Positions 28,301 to 34,820 of a DNA stretch of 64,000 bases are shown one piece after another; position 1 is the stretch's first letter, and every line of letters starts with the position of its first letter. The position numbers and the translations under genes were made by a program. This DNA comes from Taxillus chinensis (taxonomy: Eukaryota > Streptophyta > Magnoliopsida > Santalales > Loranthaceae): assembly GCA_023512835.1 (NCBI GenBank), contig CM042092.1:13986498-14050497 (forward strand), in the 5' to 3' direction. A model generated the notes under the pieces. It was not told the DNA's origin. It saw only the letters and a list, made by a program, of their open reading frames with translations, and did not search any database.

Positions 28301-29243
28301 AAATTAGCAATGGCTAGCACATGAACAATTGTATGATCTGGGAGGCCGATACATTCTGCATATTGTTGAGCTACCTGCATCAGCAACAGTGTTTAAACTC
28401 AAATATTAAGAATAAATAACCTGCTACGGAGACTATAATTCATACATTTGGAAAGTATAAAATTTAAAAAGATTCTACACATTCTAAGCCACAATAACAT
28501 TTCATTGGGATTCAAGAATTGGAATTCTCTGAGTTGTTTAGACTTTAGATGGTAAGTGCTCATTCATGGATTCAATCCAAGCCAAAAGTTTTGACATAGA
28601 CTTCAGATGTTTAATGCCTTCGAATTTTTTTTCTTATTCTTCTAGTTTCCTAAATGTTTCCCTTTATATACAGGTTTCCTATTTCCAGTAGCATCCATTT
28701 TCATAGAAGTTTCTTATTCCTTTGACTTTCACAGTAGCATCCTATTTTTTTGGCCAGAGCTTCTTGACTAGAGAAGCTTTGACACCAAAAAGCTGCTTGA
28801 ATAAAACCCTACCCAAACAGGCCCGAAGTAAACACAACCCATGAAACTAGTAACTAAAACTAATCCATCTGAACTTGTTGGATTCGAACACAATCGAGAA
28901 AGCAACTGCCGAGTACAAAAACTATGTTTTCGGGCGATGGTGGGAAGGAATTGATTAGGAAAGCTGAAGATGAGCGTGAAGAAATGGAACGAGAAATTTA
29001 AAAGGTAATCAATCATTGAAAGAAGAAGGAAACGATAACCTCGATTGCAGAAGGGGAAGACGAAGCAGACCCGGACCAGGCGACACGCCAAAGAGAATTG
29101 CCGTCGCGGGAGCGCAGCTCGAGAGCGAGGAAATGGGGAAGGGAGCCGCCTGGTCGAGTGGATTGAAGGGTTTGGATGAGGATCAATGGGAGAGAAACGA
29201 AGCAACTCTCCACGCCTGCTACTACTCGTACCTCAAACTCCAT
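4340..29243 (-). CDS. PEX1: PEX1, peroxisome biogenesis AAA+ ATPase (5' 857 codons; 3' end outside window)
   Basis: PEX1 works with PEX6 as a hexameric AAA+ motor that pulls ubiquitinated PEX5 from the peroxisome membrane. Exons, high to low: 29243-29040, 28374-28201, 17480-17381, 15400-14921, 14539-13796, 12894-12803, 9918-9845, 9619-9397, 5966-5873, 5744-5590, 4570-4340. All junctions are GT-AG and all phases agree; the total is 2571 nt. Exons 1-4 give the N-terminal domain (start [15 protein letters not shown]; later [33 protein letters not shown]). Exons 6-7 join to the D1 Walker [12 protein letters not shown], and exon 8 gives Walker [10 protein letters not shown]. This has D where active ATPases have E, as known for the weak D1 ring of PEX1. 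Exon 11 ends at the start of D2 ([10 protein letters not shown]). The roughly 270 residues of D2 must lie left of base 1. The start is the only in-frame ATG matching the family N-terminus. Introns reach 10.7 kb. Confidence 0.93.
6660..7120. mobile_element. Possible small element rich in GGGCTGG/CCCAGCCC
   Basis: Runs of cagcccactg and gggctggaccgggctag lie among AT-rich DNA, ending near gttaacacccctgggggtg. A similar block with gggctgggctgg and tttaacacctc is found near 60780-60870, which suggests one repeat family present twice in the window. Ends and target duplications are not defined. It lies in the PEX1 intron between exons 8 and 9. Confidence 0.3.
7261..8008. mobile_element. Non-autonomous inverted-repeat element with GC-rich core
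   Basis: The left end ggctagtttggcattactgtt matches the complement of the right end aacattgccaaactaagcta. Sub-terminal parts also pair: tgcttataaaataagcagaagc on the left and cctgcttattttcacagtagc on the right. The core 7440-7830 is strikingly G-rich on the plus strand (gatggg-like tandem motifs), while the arms are AT-rich. No transposase frame is present. The TTTGGCA-type ends resemble hAT or PIF-type MITEs, but I could not fix the target duplication. The open frames inside are repeats, not genes. Confidence 0.55.
8040..8340 (-). mobile_element. Copia RNase H fragment
   Basis: The minus strand reads [19 protein letters not shown] followed by a short tail ending SMLALINI. This is the standard C-terminus of Ty1/copia pol, just after the RNase H domain. 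Toward 8340 weaker RNase H similarity continues with stops. No LTR was recognised beside it. It is a fragment of an old element in the PEX1 intron between exons 8 and 9. Confidence 0.6.
8450..8875. repeat. Diverged direct duplication, two units of about 180-190 bp
   Basis: Unit 1 (about 8450-8635) and unit 2 (about 8690-8875) share catccattgaagaatgtatg / catccattgatagatgtatg, then gtcccacatggttgg / atctcacatcagttagg, then aagagcaaatcc-type and gcggacaatatcgtgcttgc-type blocks in the same order. The cccacat...gacaatat layout resembles a repeat widely dispersed in plant genomes, often LTR-derived. The two units may be remains of an LTR pair or a tandem duplication. Confidence 0.5.
10332..10349 (+). 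repeat. Poly(C) run of 18
   Basis: Eighteen cytosines in a row in the PEX1 intron between exons 6 and 7. Such a run is rare in AT-rich plant introns and its length is likely uncertain in any assembly. Confidence 0.9.
10460..11040. repeat. Dispersed direct repeat of about 120-160 bp, two copies
   Basis: Copy 1 (about 10470-10590) and copy 2 (about 10880-11040) share ttagattaaatgttac / ttaaattaaatgttac, acacaacttgga, gtggaccaagtcat / gtggaccgagtcat, atatgaatatcagttcc and tttctttatt, in the same order. The copies have diverged. Both lie in the PEX1 intron between exons 6 and 7. Their origin (element or segmental duplication) is unclear. Confidence 0.6.
11290..11833. mobile_element. Non-autonomous inverted-repeat element with C-rich core
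   Basis: The left end agcctgtttggttgtttttg matches the complement of the right end caaaaacgtggtaccaaacaggct. Inside, A/T-rich arms surround a very C-rich core (11470-11710) with repeated tccccc-ggcgcgac-like motifs. There is no transposase. The layout is the same as that of 7261-8008. The target duplication could not be read with confidence. The frames inside are low-complexity and not genes. Confidence 0.6.
14627..14745 (+). repeat. Short direct repeats in PEX1 intron 4
   Basis: The block atgaaggtctaacaaaaa occurs three times within about 120 bp (near 14627, 14678 and 14719), separated by unlike AT-rich spacers. It lies just beyond the acceptor of exon 5. Confidence 0.7.
15401..16930. other. 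PEX1 intron 3, probable old LTR-element debris
   Basis: About 16060-16360 contains a series of related sentences such as ttggtcctccag, tggtccttcaa, ggatccttcaac, typical of retroelement-derived intron filler. At about 16420 aagggaggaatgtaggagagc looks like a polypurine tract followed by an LTR start with TG. No partner LTR or coding domain was found, so this stays tentative. Confidence 0.3.
16931..17166. mobile_element. Possible solo LTR
   Basis: The sequence runs from tgttggaaatattaac to tctctctatttttctaca. It starts with TG and ends with CA, and has a TATA-like middle and T/C-rich tail as in copia LTRs. The flanking five bases are not identical, so a target duplication does not support the call. 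It lies between PEX1 exons 3 and 4. Confidence 0.3.
17896..20818 (+). mobile_element. Decayed gag-less copia element, truncated in reverse transcriptase
   Basis: This is an old relative of the intact element at 20974-25587, on the same strand. A primer-binding site (tagtatcagagc, complement of initiator tRNA-Met) begins at 18123 directly after an LTR-like end in ACT. The leader 18123-18830 aligns block by block with the intact copy (ccaccacctccttgcaagagccc against the matching leader). Then follow protease-proximal sequence ([15 protein letters not shown]), integrase remnants and the start of reverse transcriptase, full of stops and indels. Homology ends abruptly at about 20818 in the FDVKN block, where a LINE fragment begins. 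The 3' half and 3' LTR are missing. The 5' LTR limit is estimated from the ~230 bp LTR of the relative. Confidence 0.7.
20819..20973 (+). mobile_element. LINE reverse transcriptase fragment, left half (interrupted)
   Basis: The plus strand encodes [20 protein letters not shown], the conserved block of plant LINE-1 reverse transcriptase (usual RGLRQGDPLSPxLF). It stops at the insertion point of the copia element and resumes at 25588. It carries stops, so it was already dead or decayed later. Confidence 0.7.
20974..21204 (+). repeat. 5' LTR of the gag-less copia element
   Basis: 231 bp, from agttggaatgcagtgg to ctcttttttact. It is followed directly by the primer-binding site and preceded by ATATT. 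Confidence 0.9.
21205..21869 (+). other. Leader of the gag-less copia element
   Basis: GC-rich 665-bp stretch between the primer-binding site and the pol ATG. It has cgtcgccgccgt-like low-complexity runs. Frames here (up to 140 codons) are of biased composition and show no gag or CCHC motif. The decayed relative has a leader of about the same length and related sequence, so this is a family trait. Confidence 0.7.
21870..25349 (+). CDS. Copia pol polyprotein (protease, integrase, reverse transcriptase, RNase H)
   Basis: One open frame of 1159 codons. Domains in order: aspartic protease near residue 35 ([11 protein letters not shown]); integrase zinc finger ([11 protein letters not shown] ... 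CEQCIYAKK); integrase core with the catalytic acidic residues in [17 protein letters not shown] and the later E of [12 protein letters not shown]; reverse transcriptase with [12 protein letters not shown] and the active-site VYVDDMIV; RNase H with [18 protein letters not shown] and [10 protein letters not shown]. No stop or frameshift interrupts it, which fits the low LTR divergence. The frame lacks gag upstream, so the usual copia Gag-Pol fusion is missing its first part. An upstream non-ATG start is possible, but the family protease begins close to this ATG. Products would act in a cytoplasmic virus-like particle supplied in trans. Confidence 0.93.
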   Translation: MDVSSASHVTRMFQEEGVSQLALLSSTGNHWVIDSGATDHMTSNFSLIISLDSSSVKSVQVANGTLMPITGAGSVSLSPTLSLSSVLVAPNLSTNLLSISQITKRLNCSVTFYPTHCVFQDNLTKKTIGIGRERGSLYYWEESQTLPSASSQGFQVRHETLDYKKKLLWHYRLGHSSFVNLERLFPSLFKNISVSSLKCEQCIYAKKHRVPFKISVYKSSTPFSCVHTDVWGPFSTPSASGHRYFVSFIDDCSRVSWIYLLKSKSDVVHVIPQFYQMIITQFHTPVQVFHSDNGHEFVNQPLADFFKRHGVLHQTTCVHTPQQNGVAERKNRHLLEVARALCFTMKVPKRFWADAVMTVVYLINRIPSRLIDYQTPLKVLSRFHTIPSALNISPKVFGCVCFVHVHQLHRDKLDPRALKCVFLGYSNSQKGYKCFHPPTGKYYVSMDVQFCEQVSYFSGDISIVPLQGELRSKEEEQLWLDEKKVWILGEKKDSTSIGGKGESLAPSLGEGEFSPKPVEIESSNSERPAWTFEKYYTRRDATLKSDPPLNDTIMPSEDSSGIDYAAQIPTEVLNSSPTVSNSNDVLSSIPTGLDNPTSRRYPLRDRKEPDRLGFSKSSSNVAYPISDFISYHRLSKSHMSFALQLSSVPIPTHFQEALVDPKWKSAMIEEMNALEKNSTWEMVELPRGKKTVGCKWVFTVKYKSNGMVERYKARLVAKGYTQTYGIDYQDTFAPVAKMSTVRVIISLAANLDWSLRQFDVKNAFLHGDLMEEVYMDPPPGFTPTEAKVCKLKKALYGLKQSPRAWFGRLSYSMQAYGFKQALADHTLFYKRSGDDITLLLVYVDDMIVTGNNPTEIEKLRYYLTTEFEMKDLGALKYFLGIEVSHSKQGIFLSQRKYVLDLLAETGNSACAPTNTPIEVNHGLSIYTDQVPTNKERYQKLVGKLIYLTHTRPDISYAISAVSQFMHNPSDRHMDAVNRILAYLKSFLGKGILFSKHGHLDIMGYTDSYFVGSKLDRKSTSGYVSYVGGNLITWRSKKQNVVSLSSAEAEYRALHHATKELTWLRILLRDLGYEPKKPMVLFGDNTATIEIANNPVQHDRTKHIELDRNYIKDNLNSGRIEVSYIKRADQLADIMTHGISGVSLHTSLSKLGMCDIYAPT
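25357..25587 (+). repeat. 3' LTR of the gag-less copia element
   Basis: 231 bp, from agttggaatgcagtgg to ctcttttctact. It is preceded by a purine tract and followed by ATATT. Confidence 0.9.
25588..25905 (+). mobile_element. LINE reverse transcriptase fragment, right half
   Basis: The plus strand encodes [18 protein letters not shown] and, further on, [12 protein letters not shown]. These are the active-site (F-A-D-D-T, here SNDT) and following blocks of LINE-1 reverse transcriptase, and continue the block left of the copia insertion. The active-site residues are changed, so the LINE is dead. Similarity fades near 25900, where another element begins. Confidence 0.7.
25911..26700. mobile_element. 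Possible MITE-like element with GC-rich core
   Basis: AT-rich arms flank a GC-rich core (26055-26420). The left edge reads aaaggcatctccaagac, like the gagcatctccaatg end of the element at 31728. The right edge has ttattggaaca. The inverted match is weak and no target duplication was found. The frames in the core (up to 136 codons, minus) resemble no family I know. Confidence 0.35.
26940..27690 (-). mobile_element. LINE 3' coding fragment (zinc-binding RVT domain)
   Basis: The minus frame at 27125-27523 gives [18 protein letters not shown], then [30 protein letters not shown] and WCIWCELN. These are, in order, the conserved pieces of the zf-RVT domain that ends plant LINE-1 ORF2. One zinc-ligand region is altered (YFMCKAS). 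It is truncated on both sides and lies in PEX1 intron 2. Confidence 0.7.
27840..28092 (+). mobile_element. LINE 3' end with short A-tail
   Basis: A short stretch reads [15 protein letters not shown] (LINE ORF2 block, usual WNKEVFGNV). It jumps to a 3' untranslated-like part that ends aataaattttattttcccgat followed by eight A. This looks like a rearranged LINE copy with internal deletion, opposite in strand to its neighbour, inserted near the PEX1 exon 2 donor. Confidence 0.5.
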
Positions 29244-29897
29244 CGCTCAATTATACTCCTCCCCCCTGTTTGAGTTCAATGTGTGTGTATAAAGTGTTAC
29301 AAACTCAGCCATGCGCATGCGCCGTGAACTTAACTGAATGCAAGTTCTTCCCACACCAAACCCGTGCACACAATGGCAAGGATATGTTTTTAAAAAATAA
29401 TGATAATAAATATTCAAACATAAACATTTTATAATATTATTTAAATATAAATCGAATAACAGTTTTCAAATAAATGATAATAACAAATATAAATTAGTAT
29501 TCAAATAACATTTTTAGAACATAAATTCAATACTTTAAATATGATATTTGAATATTTAATTTATGTTTTAATATTAATATTCAGACATCATAAGAACATC
29601 AAGTGGTGTAGACTCTTTAAAATTTTAATTAAATCTGTTTGCAATTTGAGTCACAAATTATACTCAAGATATGTATTTTGACAAACTTTGTTAAGAGTAC
29701 AAAAAATTCTTTTAAGGGTATTTTCATAATTAAATATAATTAAACATTTTAATTGGTGTATTTATTCTCACCTTAAATATTATTTTTACTTGTATGTTCC
29801 ACAAATTACCCTAGCAACTTATCTCATTTATATTTATATAAAGAGAGTGTGTGTGTGTTTTTTGTTACAATGAAAACATGATTAGTTTCTTATTATA
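29244..29897. other. PEX1 upstream region
   Basis: Sequence upstream of the PEX1 start. It becomes very AT-rich beyond 29390. No clear TATA box or other gene is seen. Confidence 0.4.
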
Positions 29898-30050
29898 AGA
29901 ACTTTAATTTGGACCGTTAGATGTTGTAACCAACGATCTAAATTATACTTTTATTTAATTGTAACTTATCTACAGTAATTGAACTACAAATAAATGAAAG
30001 TCTAATCTAAACCATTGAATATTGATCTAACGGTTCAGGTTAAAGGTTCT
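29898..30050. mobile_element. Short foldback MITE
   Basis: The left arm agaactttaatttggaccg (continuing ttagat) pairs with the complement of the right arm atctaacggttcaggttaaa (continuing ggttct). Length is about 150 bp with no coding capacity. Arms with a CCGTTAGAT core are common in small plant foldback elements. Confidence 0.65.
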
Positions 30051-31727
30051 ATATAGCATGACCCTATATATATATATATATTCTTAGATCATGATCGAAT
30101 GTTCTATATTACACTTTCATTTAGCTATATAACGAGGGTAATTACGAACACAAGTATAAAAATTTAAAGATTCTACAAAATAATTCAAATTGTAGTTTTG
30201 ATCCAAAAAAAATATAATTACTTAACTATTATGCTACATTGTTATTGTTTACTATATTTAAACAATTATTATATGTATTTCATGATAATATTATAATAGC
30301 AATAATAGCAATAATAATGATAATACATAAATAAATATGTTTTTACTTAATAATAATTTAAAAGTTTATACTTATTAAAATATATTAAATAATATATATA
30401 TATATATATTATATAATAAAAACATATTTTAAACGTATTAATTAATCTCTGAATCGTTTGTTCATGATAATTTTTATAAACATAAACTATTTTTACAAAT
30501 TATTTGTAAAAAAAATTTACAAACCATTGAAGAACATTACAATTATGTTCGTGAACGATATTATTATTTATCAAATAAACATAAACAATCATTTACAAAC
30601 CAATAGCGATGGAGTGGGAAAGGTGGGGATTGCCCACGTTAAAAATTTGTTGCCTTGTTCCTACGTTGTAATCTTGCGGGTAATAAATTTTCTGTCACAT
30701 TCATATTGTGTTAGGTTATTGGGTAGTGATGGGTTTTCCCAAGCTATGCTCCACCCTGCTAGTAAATCATATAGAAAAACATATGTCGATAGCAAGACTT
30801 GAACCAAATACCACTAATCTATATAAAATATATCTAACCATTATGTTACATGTCTTTTGTGCAATTCAGTTACATAATTACTATATATGTATAAAAATAA
30901 CATAGTAACAATAATAATAATACATTTGTGATAACAATACCATTTAAATGTACTAAAAGTATGGTATAAAAGATCTGATGAGTGACATACACATAATCTT
31001 AAGTATATGTGTAATTAAATCCAAATTCAATCGCTTAAATTATATAAAAATTGAACTGATATATTTTTATATATACTAAAAATATTAGTGAATCATTTAG
31101 AAGTTATACTTTTTTAAATAGAAAAAGTTCTAAATAATATATATGCTAATAAAATAATTTTAATAAAAATAATATGATTAAAACAAGTTTTATATATATA
31201 TATATATATATGTATGAATATTCAAGCAAAATGACATGAGCAGCTATTAAACAAATTAGTAACTACATATAAGTTATCATATCCATATTGACAATGATCA
31301 TACTAAATATTATGATAATTTAATATATCATGATAGTTAATATTATATAATTAATTAATAATATTGCTTACATCATACTATTATGTTTGTTGTTTAATTT
31401 TAGTACATTATTATTATGTATACTTGAAAATAACAAATAAATAGTTGTATTAATAATAATATCATCAATACATTTTATTTTTAAAAATAATATATAGTTG
31501 ATAAGAATAACATTTAAATGTAATAATATATATAATATTTGAATTAATTTATTGCATAATTTAAGTTGTTAAACGTGACTTTAATTAGACATATATTAAT
31601 AAAACAAATTCGCTAAAACTATATGATTAAAACCAGTTATGAATACATATATGATTAAACAAAGTAATTTCAAATAAACAAGATTATACAAAATTTGTAT
31701 TATTCACGTGTGTGTGTATATATTTCA
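30051..31727. other. AT-rich intergenic DNA
   Basis: Very AT-rich with many short AT microsatellites (for example near 30070, 30395 and 31193). No gene, RNA or clear element was recognised. Confidence 0.5.
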
Positions 31728-32343
31728 GAGCATCTCCAATGCATTAGGTAAAGGTATAGTTAAAGGCATATTTAACTAAAAACTTCCTCAAATGCATTAG
31801 TTAAATGCACAGCTAAAGCAAAAAAAAAAATTTAAATATGAATATTTTTTTAACTTTAGTTGGAGCTGCCATGTAAGCTCTTTCCCACAATTTTTCAAAT
31901 ATTCTTAACATACCCTTTAACCTAAACTCCGCTAGCTCCACCTCCCACGTGGGAGAGCCCACGTAGCCTCTCTCCCACGTAGCCTCCCTCCTCCCTCCTC
32001 CTCAGAGGCAGCGCCCTCCCCCCTTATCCCCAATGGTGGCGGCTTCCCCCTCCATCTACGTCGCGCGTCTTTCTCTCCTCTCCAACGGTGGCTGGCAGCC
32101 CCCCCCCCAACGCCACTCCCCATCGCACGCCCACCCCTGCTCTTGCGATCTGGAGGTTGGCCGATCTAGATCGGACGGAGCTGGCAGTGGTAGGAAGGAG
32201 CTTGGTCTCACGCGTGACGGTGCTCATATGCTAGAAACCCTAGATTTTAGAAAAGGAATATATTGGGTAAAATCAGAATTTAGGAAAAAAATAGATGAAA
32301 AGGGATTTGAATATTATTAGCCAAAATGCAATTGGAGATACTC
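31728..32343. mobile_element. Inverted-repeat MITE with GC-rich core
   Basis: The left end gagcatctccaatgcatt and the complement of the right end aatgcaattggagatactc match at nearly every base. AT-rich arms flank a core (31930-32230) that is GC-rich. A 95-codon plus frame in the core has no recognisable family and its composition follows the GC bias. No transposase. The target duplication is unclear (tca against tta). Confidence 0.65.
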
Positions 32344-32636
32344 TTAATCGCATCCACTAGTTGTACTTAAGTAATCCTTTAACATAACATTAGCACAGAT
32401 CATAATAATTATAATTTAATCAGAGCCTATTTTTACCACTCCTCGAGTACAAATAATGTCTACGTCGAAAATAATAATAATCTGATAAATTGATTGAAAA
32501 TTTAAAAAATAAAAAACCAAGAAAATCAATTTAAATAGTTTGAATAATTTTATCGAGAAAACTAAAATTTTAATTTAACAGAATAGTTTAACACACCCAA
32601 AACGGTGTAACTCAATTTTGTTTGTTAAAAATAGAT

Positions 32637-32776
32637 GGCCGTCTCAAAGCCATAGGATGTGTGAACCGACAATATGGCCATCGCCTCAAAGCCTATGATG
32701 TGTGAACCGACGGCATGTGAACCGACAATATGGCCATCGGCTCAAAGCCTATGATGTGTGAACCGACGGTATGAAC
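32637..32776 (+). repeat. Tandem repeat, about 3 units
   Basis: The phrase tggccatcg(g/c)ctcaaagcc(t)atgatgtgtgaaccgacgg recurs three times with small changes, unit about 38-66 bp because a shorter internal piece (catgtgaaccgacaata) is added between the second and third unit. No coding sense was seen. Confidence 0.75.
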
Positions 32777-32895
32777 CCGTTTCATTTACTCCCATGGAAT
32801 TTTGAGTTCACACGGCCCGGGACAGATTTTCGTTGCACTAATAAGTTAGCGGTTGGTTAAAACTTAAAAGTGTCAAACGAGATTGATTTACGAGA

Positions 32896-32898
<3 letters not shown>

Positions 32899-32926
<28 letters not shown>
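32899..32926 (+). repeat. (GA)n microsatellite
   Basis: About 14 uninterrupted GA units, upstream of the GASA-family gene by 1.3 kb. Confidence 0.9.
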
Positions 32927-32929
<3 letters not shown>

Positions 32930-34139
32930 GCAGGCGCACATGGTCGATCGCAGCCTTTAGGCCTAGTAATAAATGATCGATTGTACATACGTACGGTGAT
33001 ACGCAGATGCATTCCCCAACTTCGACCGACCCATGTGAAAGATAGTGGGTAGTGGCTAGTGGGCGAATTAATGGGTTACACGTAGCAGAGAATTCAAAGA
33101 TTCTAAAAAGTTTAATTTAGAGATTGACGTCCGCCCCAACCATTAATTTTAGATTTAATACGATTATTTATATAATAAATGCATCATCTATTTAAATAGA
33201 TTATATTAATTATTAAATATAATTGAATAATTGAATACGGATGCCTAAGCGTTAATTTTATCTACGTATAAAATTTTAAAAATATAAGGTCGATAATAGA
33301 GAATGAATGATATTTTTCTTGAGGATTTTGTTATTTATTCTTTAAAATTTTAAAATATTTTTTATTGGAAAAAGTAATAAAGAATGCCAGAATAGAGAAG
33401 TAATAATAATAAAAAATTATTATTTTAATTAATTAAAAAATTATAAGAAATGAAATGTAATAAAGATTTTAAAAATATCCTTTTGAACTAAAATGTAAGT
33501 AAAAATTTATGGTCGATCCAAGACGGTACAAAAAACCAGAAAGCTGTGGAAACGCAGCGAAGACTAACCACATGCAGCCGCTACGACCATTTTCATCAAC
33601 GAAAAATTTGCTGTTCCCATAATGATTACGAGGTCACTGCCTGCTTTCAATAATTCTGGAGGAAAGAGATGGTAGTTATTATTATTATTTTCAACCCCCC
33701 AACAGGTTTGTAGTTAGTTGTAGTGCATGACGGAAGCATATTTCCTGCATGGTTTAGTACAACTTTTTAATTCCACCAAAAACATTGGTCGCGGAAATGC
33801 AAGTTTAAATTTAAACCAAATGAATAAATAAATACCATTAAAATTTGCAGAAATTAAAATACATTTTAATTTTAATTTTAAAAAACGAAGAATGTCTCTT
33901 TCTCGACGCGCATAATGCATAATCAAGGACACACACACACTCCAATGGATGGACGACAAGACAAGACACCACATAATTGATGCGGTTGGTTAAAAAAAAA
34001 AAAACTGGGTACAATCCAAATAGAATGGTGACCCCAGCGCTTGCAACCGACAAACCCCTCCGCATTCAACGCTCACTTTTTCACGTTCCGTTTAATTATG
34101 TTTCCTATTTTCACGCCTTAATCCACTCCCAAATTTAGT
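32927..34139. other. Intergenic DNA upstream of the GASA gene
   Basis: AT-rich with no recognisable gene. An antisense 86-codon frame at 33714-33974 has no known family and no supporting context. Confidence 0.4.
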
Positions 34140-34147
34140 TATAAATA
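34140..34147 (+). promoter_or_regulatory. TATA box of the GASA-family gene
   Basis: The octamer tataaata lies about 90 bp upstream of the ATG at 34238. A CT-rich leader (cttctctcctactcctcacc) follows, as is usual for plant transcription starts. Confidence 0.65.
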
Positions 34148-34237
34148 ACACCCATGTGCTCCGCTTCTCTCCTACTCCTCACCTTCCCTCCCTCATTTTG
34201 TTTTGCTTCACCAATTCATACACTCTCAGTGCAGAAA

Positions 34238-34820
34238 ATGGCCGGACATCCGTACTGCAAGTCCCTACTGCTGCTCTCTCTTGCATTCCTGCTGTTCATA
34301 GCGTTCACCTCTGTGGCTGAGGTGTGTTATATATTTATTGACCAATGTCTTGTATTCTCTTCAATTATTTTCACGCACACATGTTTGTGTTTGTGTGTGT
34401 AGCATGTTTTCTTTTTTGTTTTCTGATTTTTTTTTTTTGGAACAGGGATCCGGTTCTGCTTTTGCAGGTGACCTTAGTAGTCAAAGAGGTATATATATAA
34501 TACTTTATGATTCATGTGTGAAAAAAAGCCTAATTTAAAACTGGCTCCAACTTCAATGGAACAATTAGTACTGTGAGATACAAGTACCCTCTCCATGTAA
34601 CAAGGACGGTCTTGATTGGTGATGAATTGCAGGTGGTTCTTGCGGTTCAAAATGTAAGTTTAGGTGCTCGGCGACATCGCACAAGAAGCCATGTCTGTTC
34701 TTTTGCAACCAGTGCTGCAAAGTCTGCAACTGTGTTCCTCCGGGCACCTATGGCAACAAGCTATCATGCCCATGCTATAATAACTGGAAGACCAAGGAAG
34801 GAGGCCCTAAATGTCCTTGA
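34238..34820 (+). CDS. GASA/snakin family secreted cysteine-rich peptide
   Basis: Three exons, 34238-34321, 34446-34488 and 34633-34820, join to a 104-residue protein with GT-AG borders and consistent phases. Residues 1-28 form a signal peptide (MAGHPYCKSLLLLSLAFLLF). A short variable linker (GSGSAFAGDLSSQR) follows, then the C-terminal GASA domain of about 60 residues with the twelve cysteines in family spacing. Signature pieces are CNQCCKVCNCVPPGTYGNK and the ending GGPKCP. GASA/snakin proteins are gibberellin-regulated, secreted to the cell wall, and linked to growth control, redox responses and antimicrobial action. Which role applies cannot be told from sequence. The length is normal and nothing is broken. 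A TATA box lies upstream. Confidence 0.93.

Noticed and set aside
32637..32776. Regular repeats considered as a CRISPR-like array
   Set aside because: The genome is a plant's, the units are adjacent without unique spacers, and there are only three.
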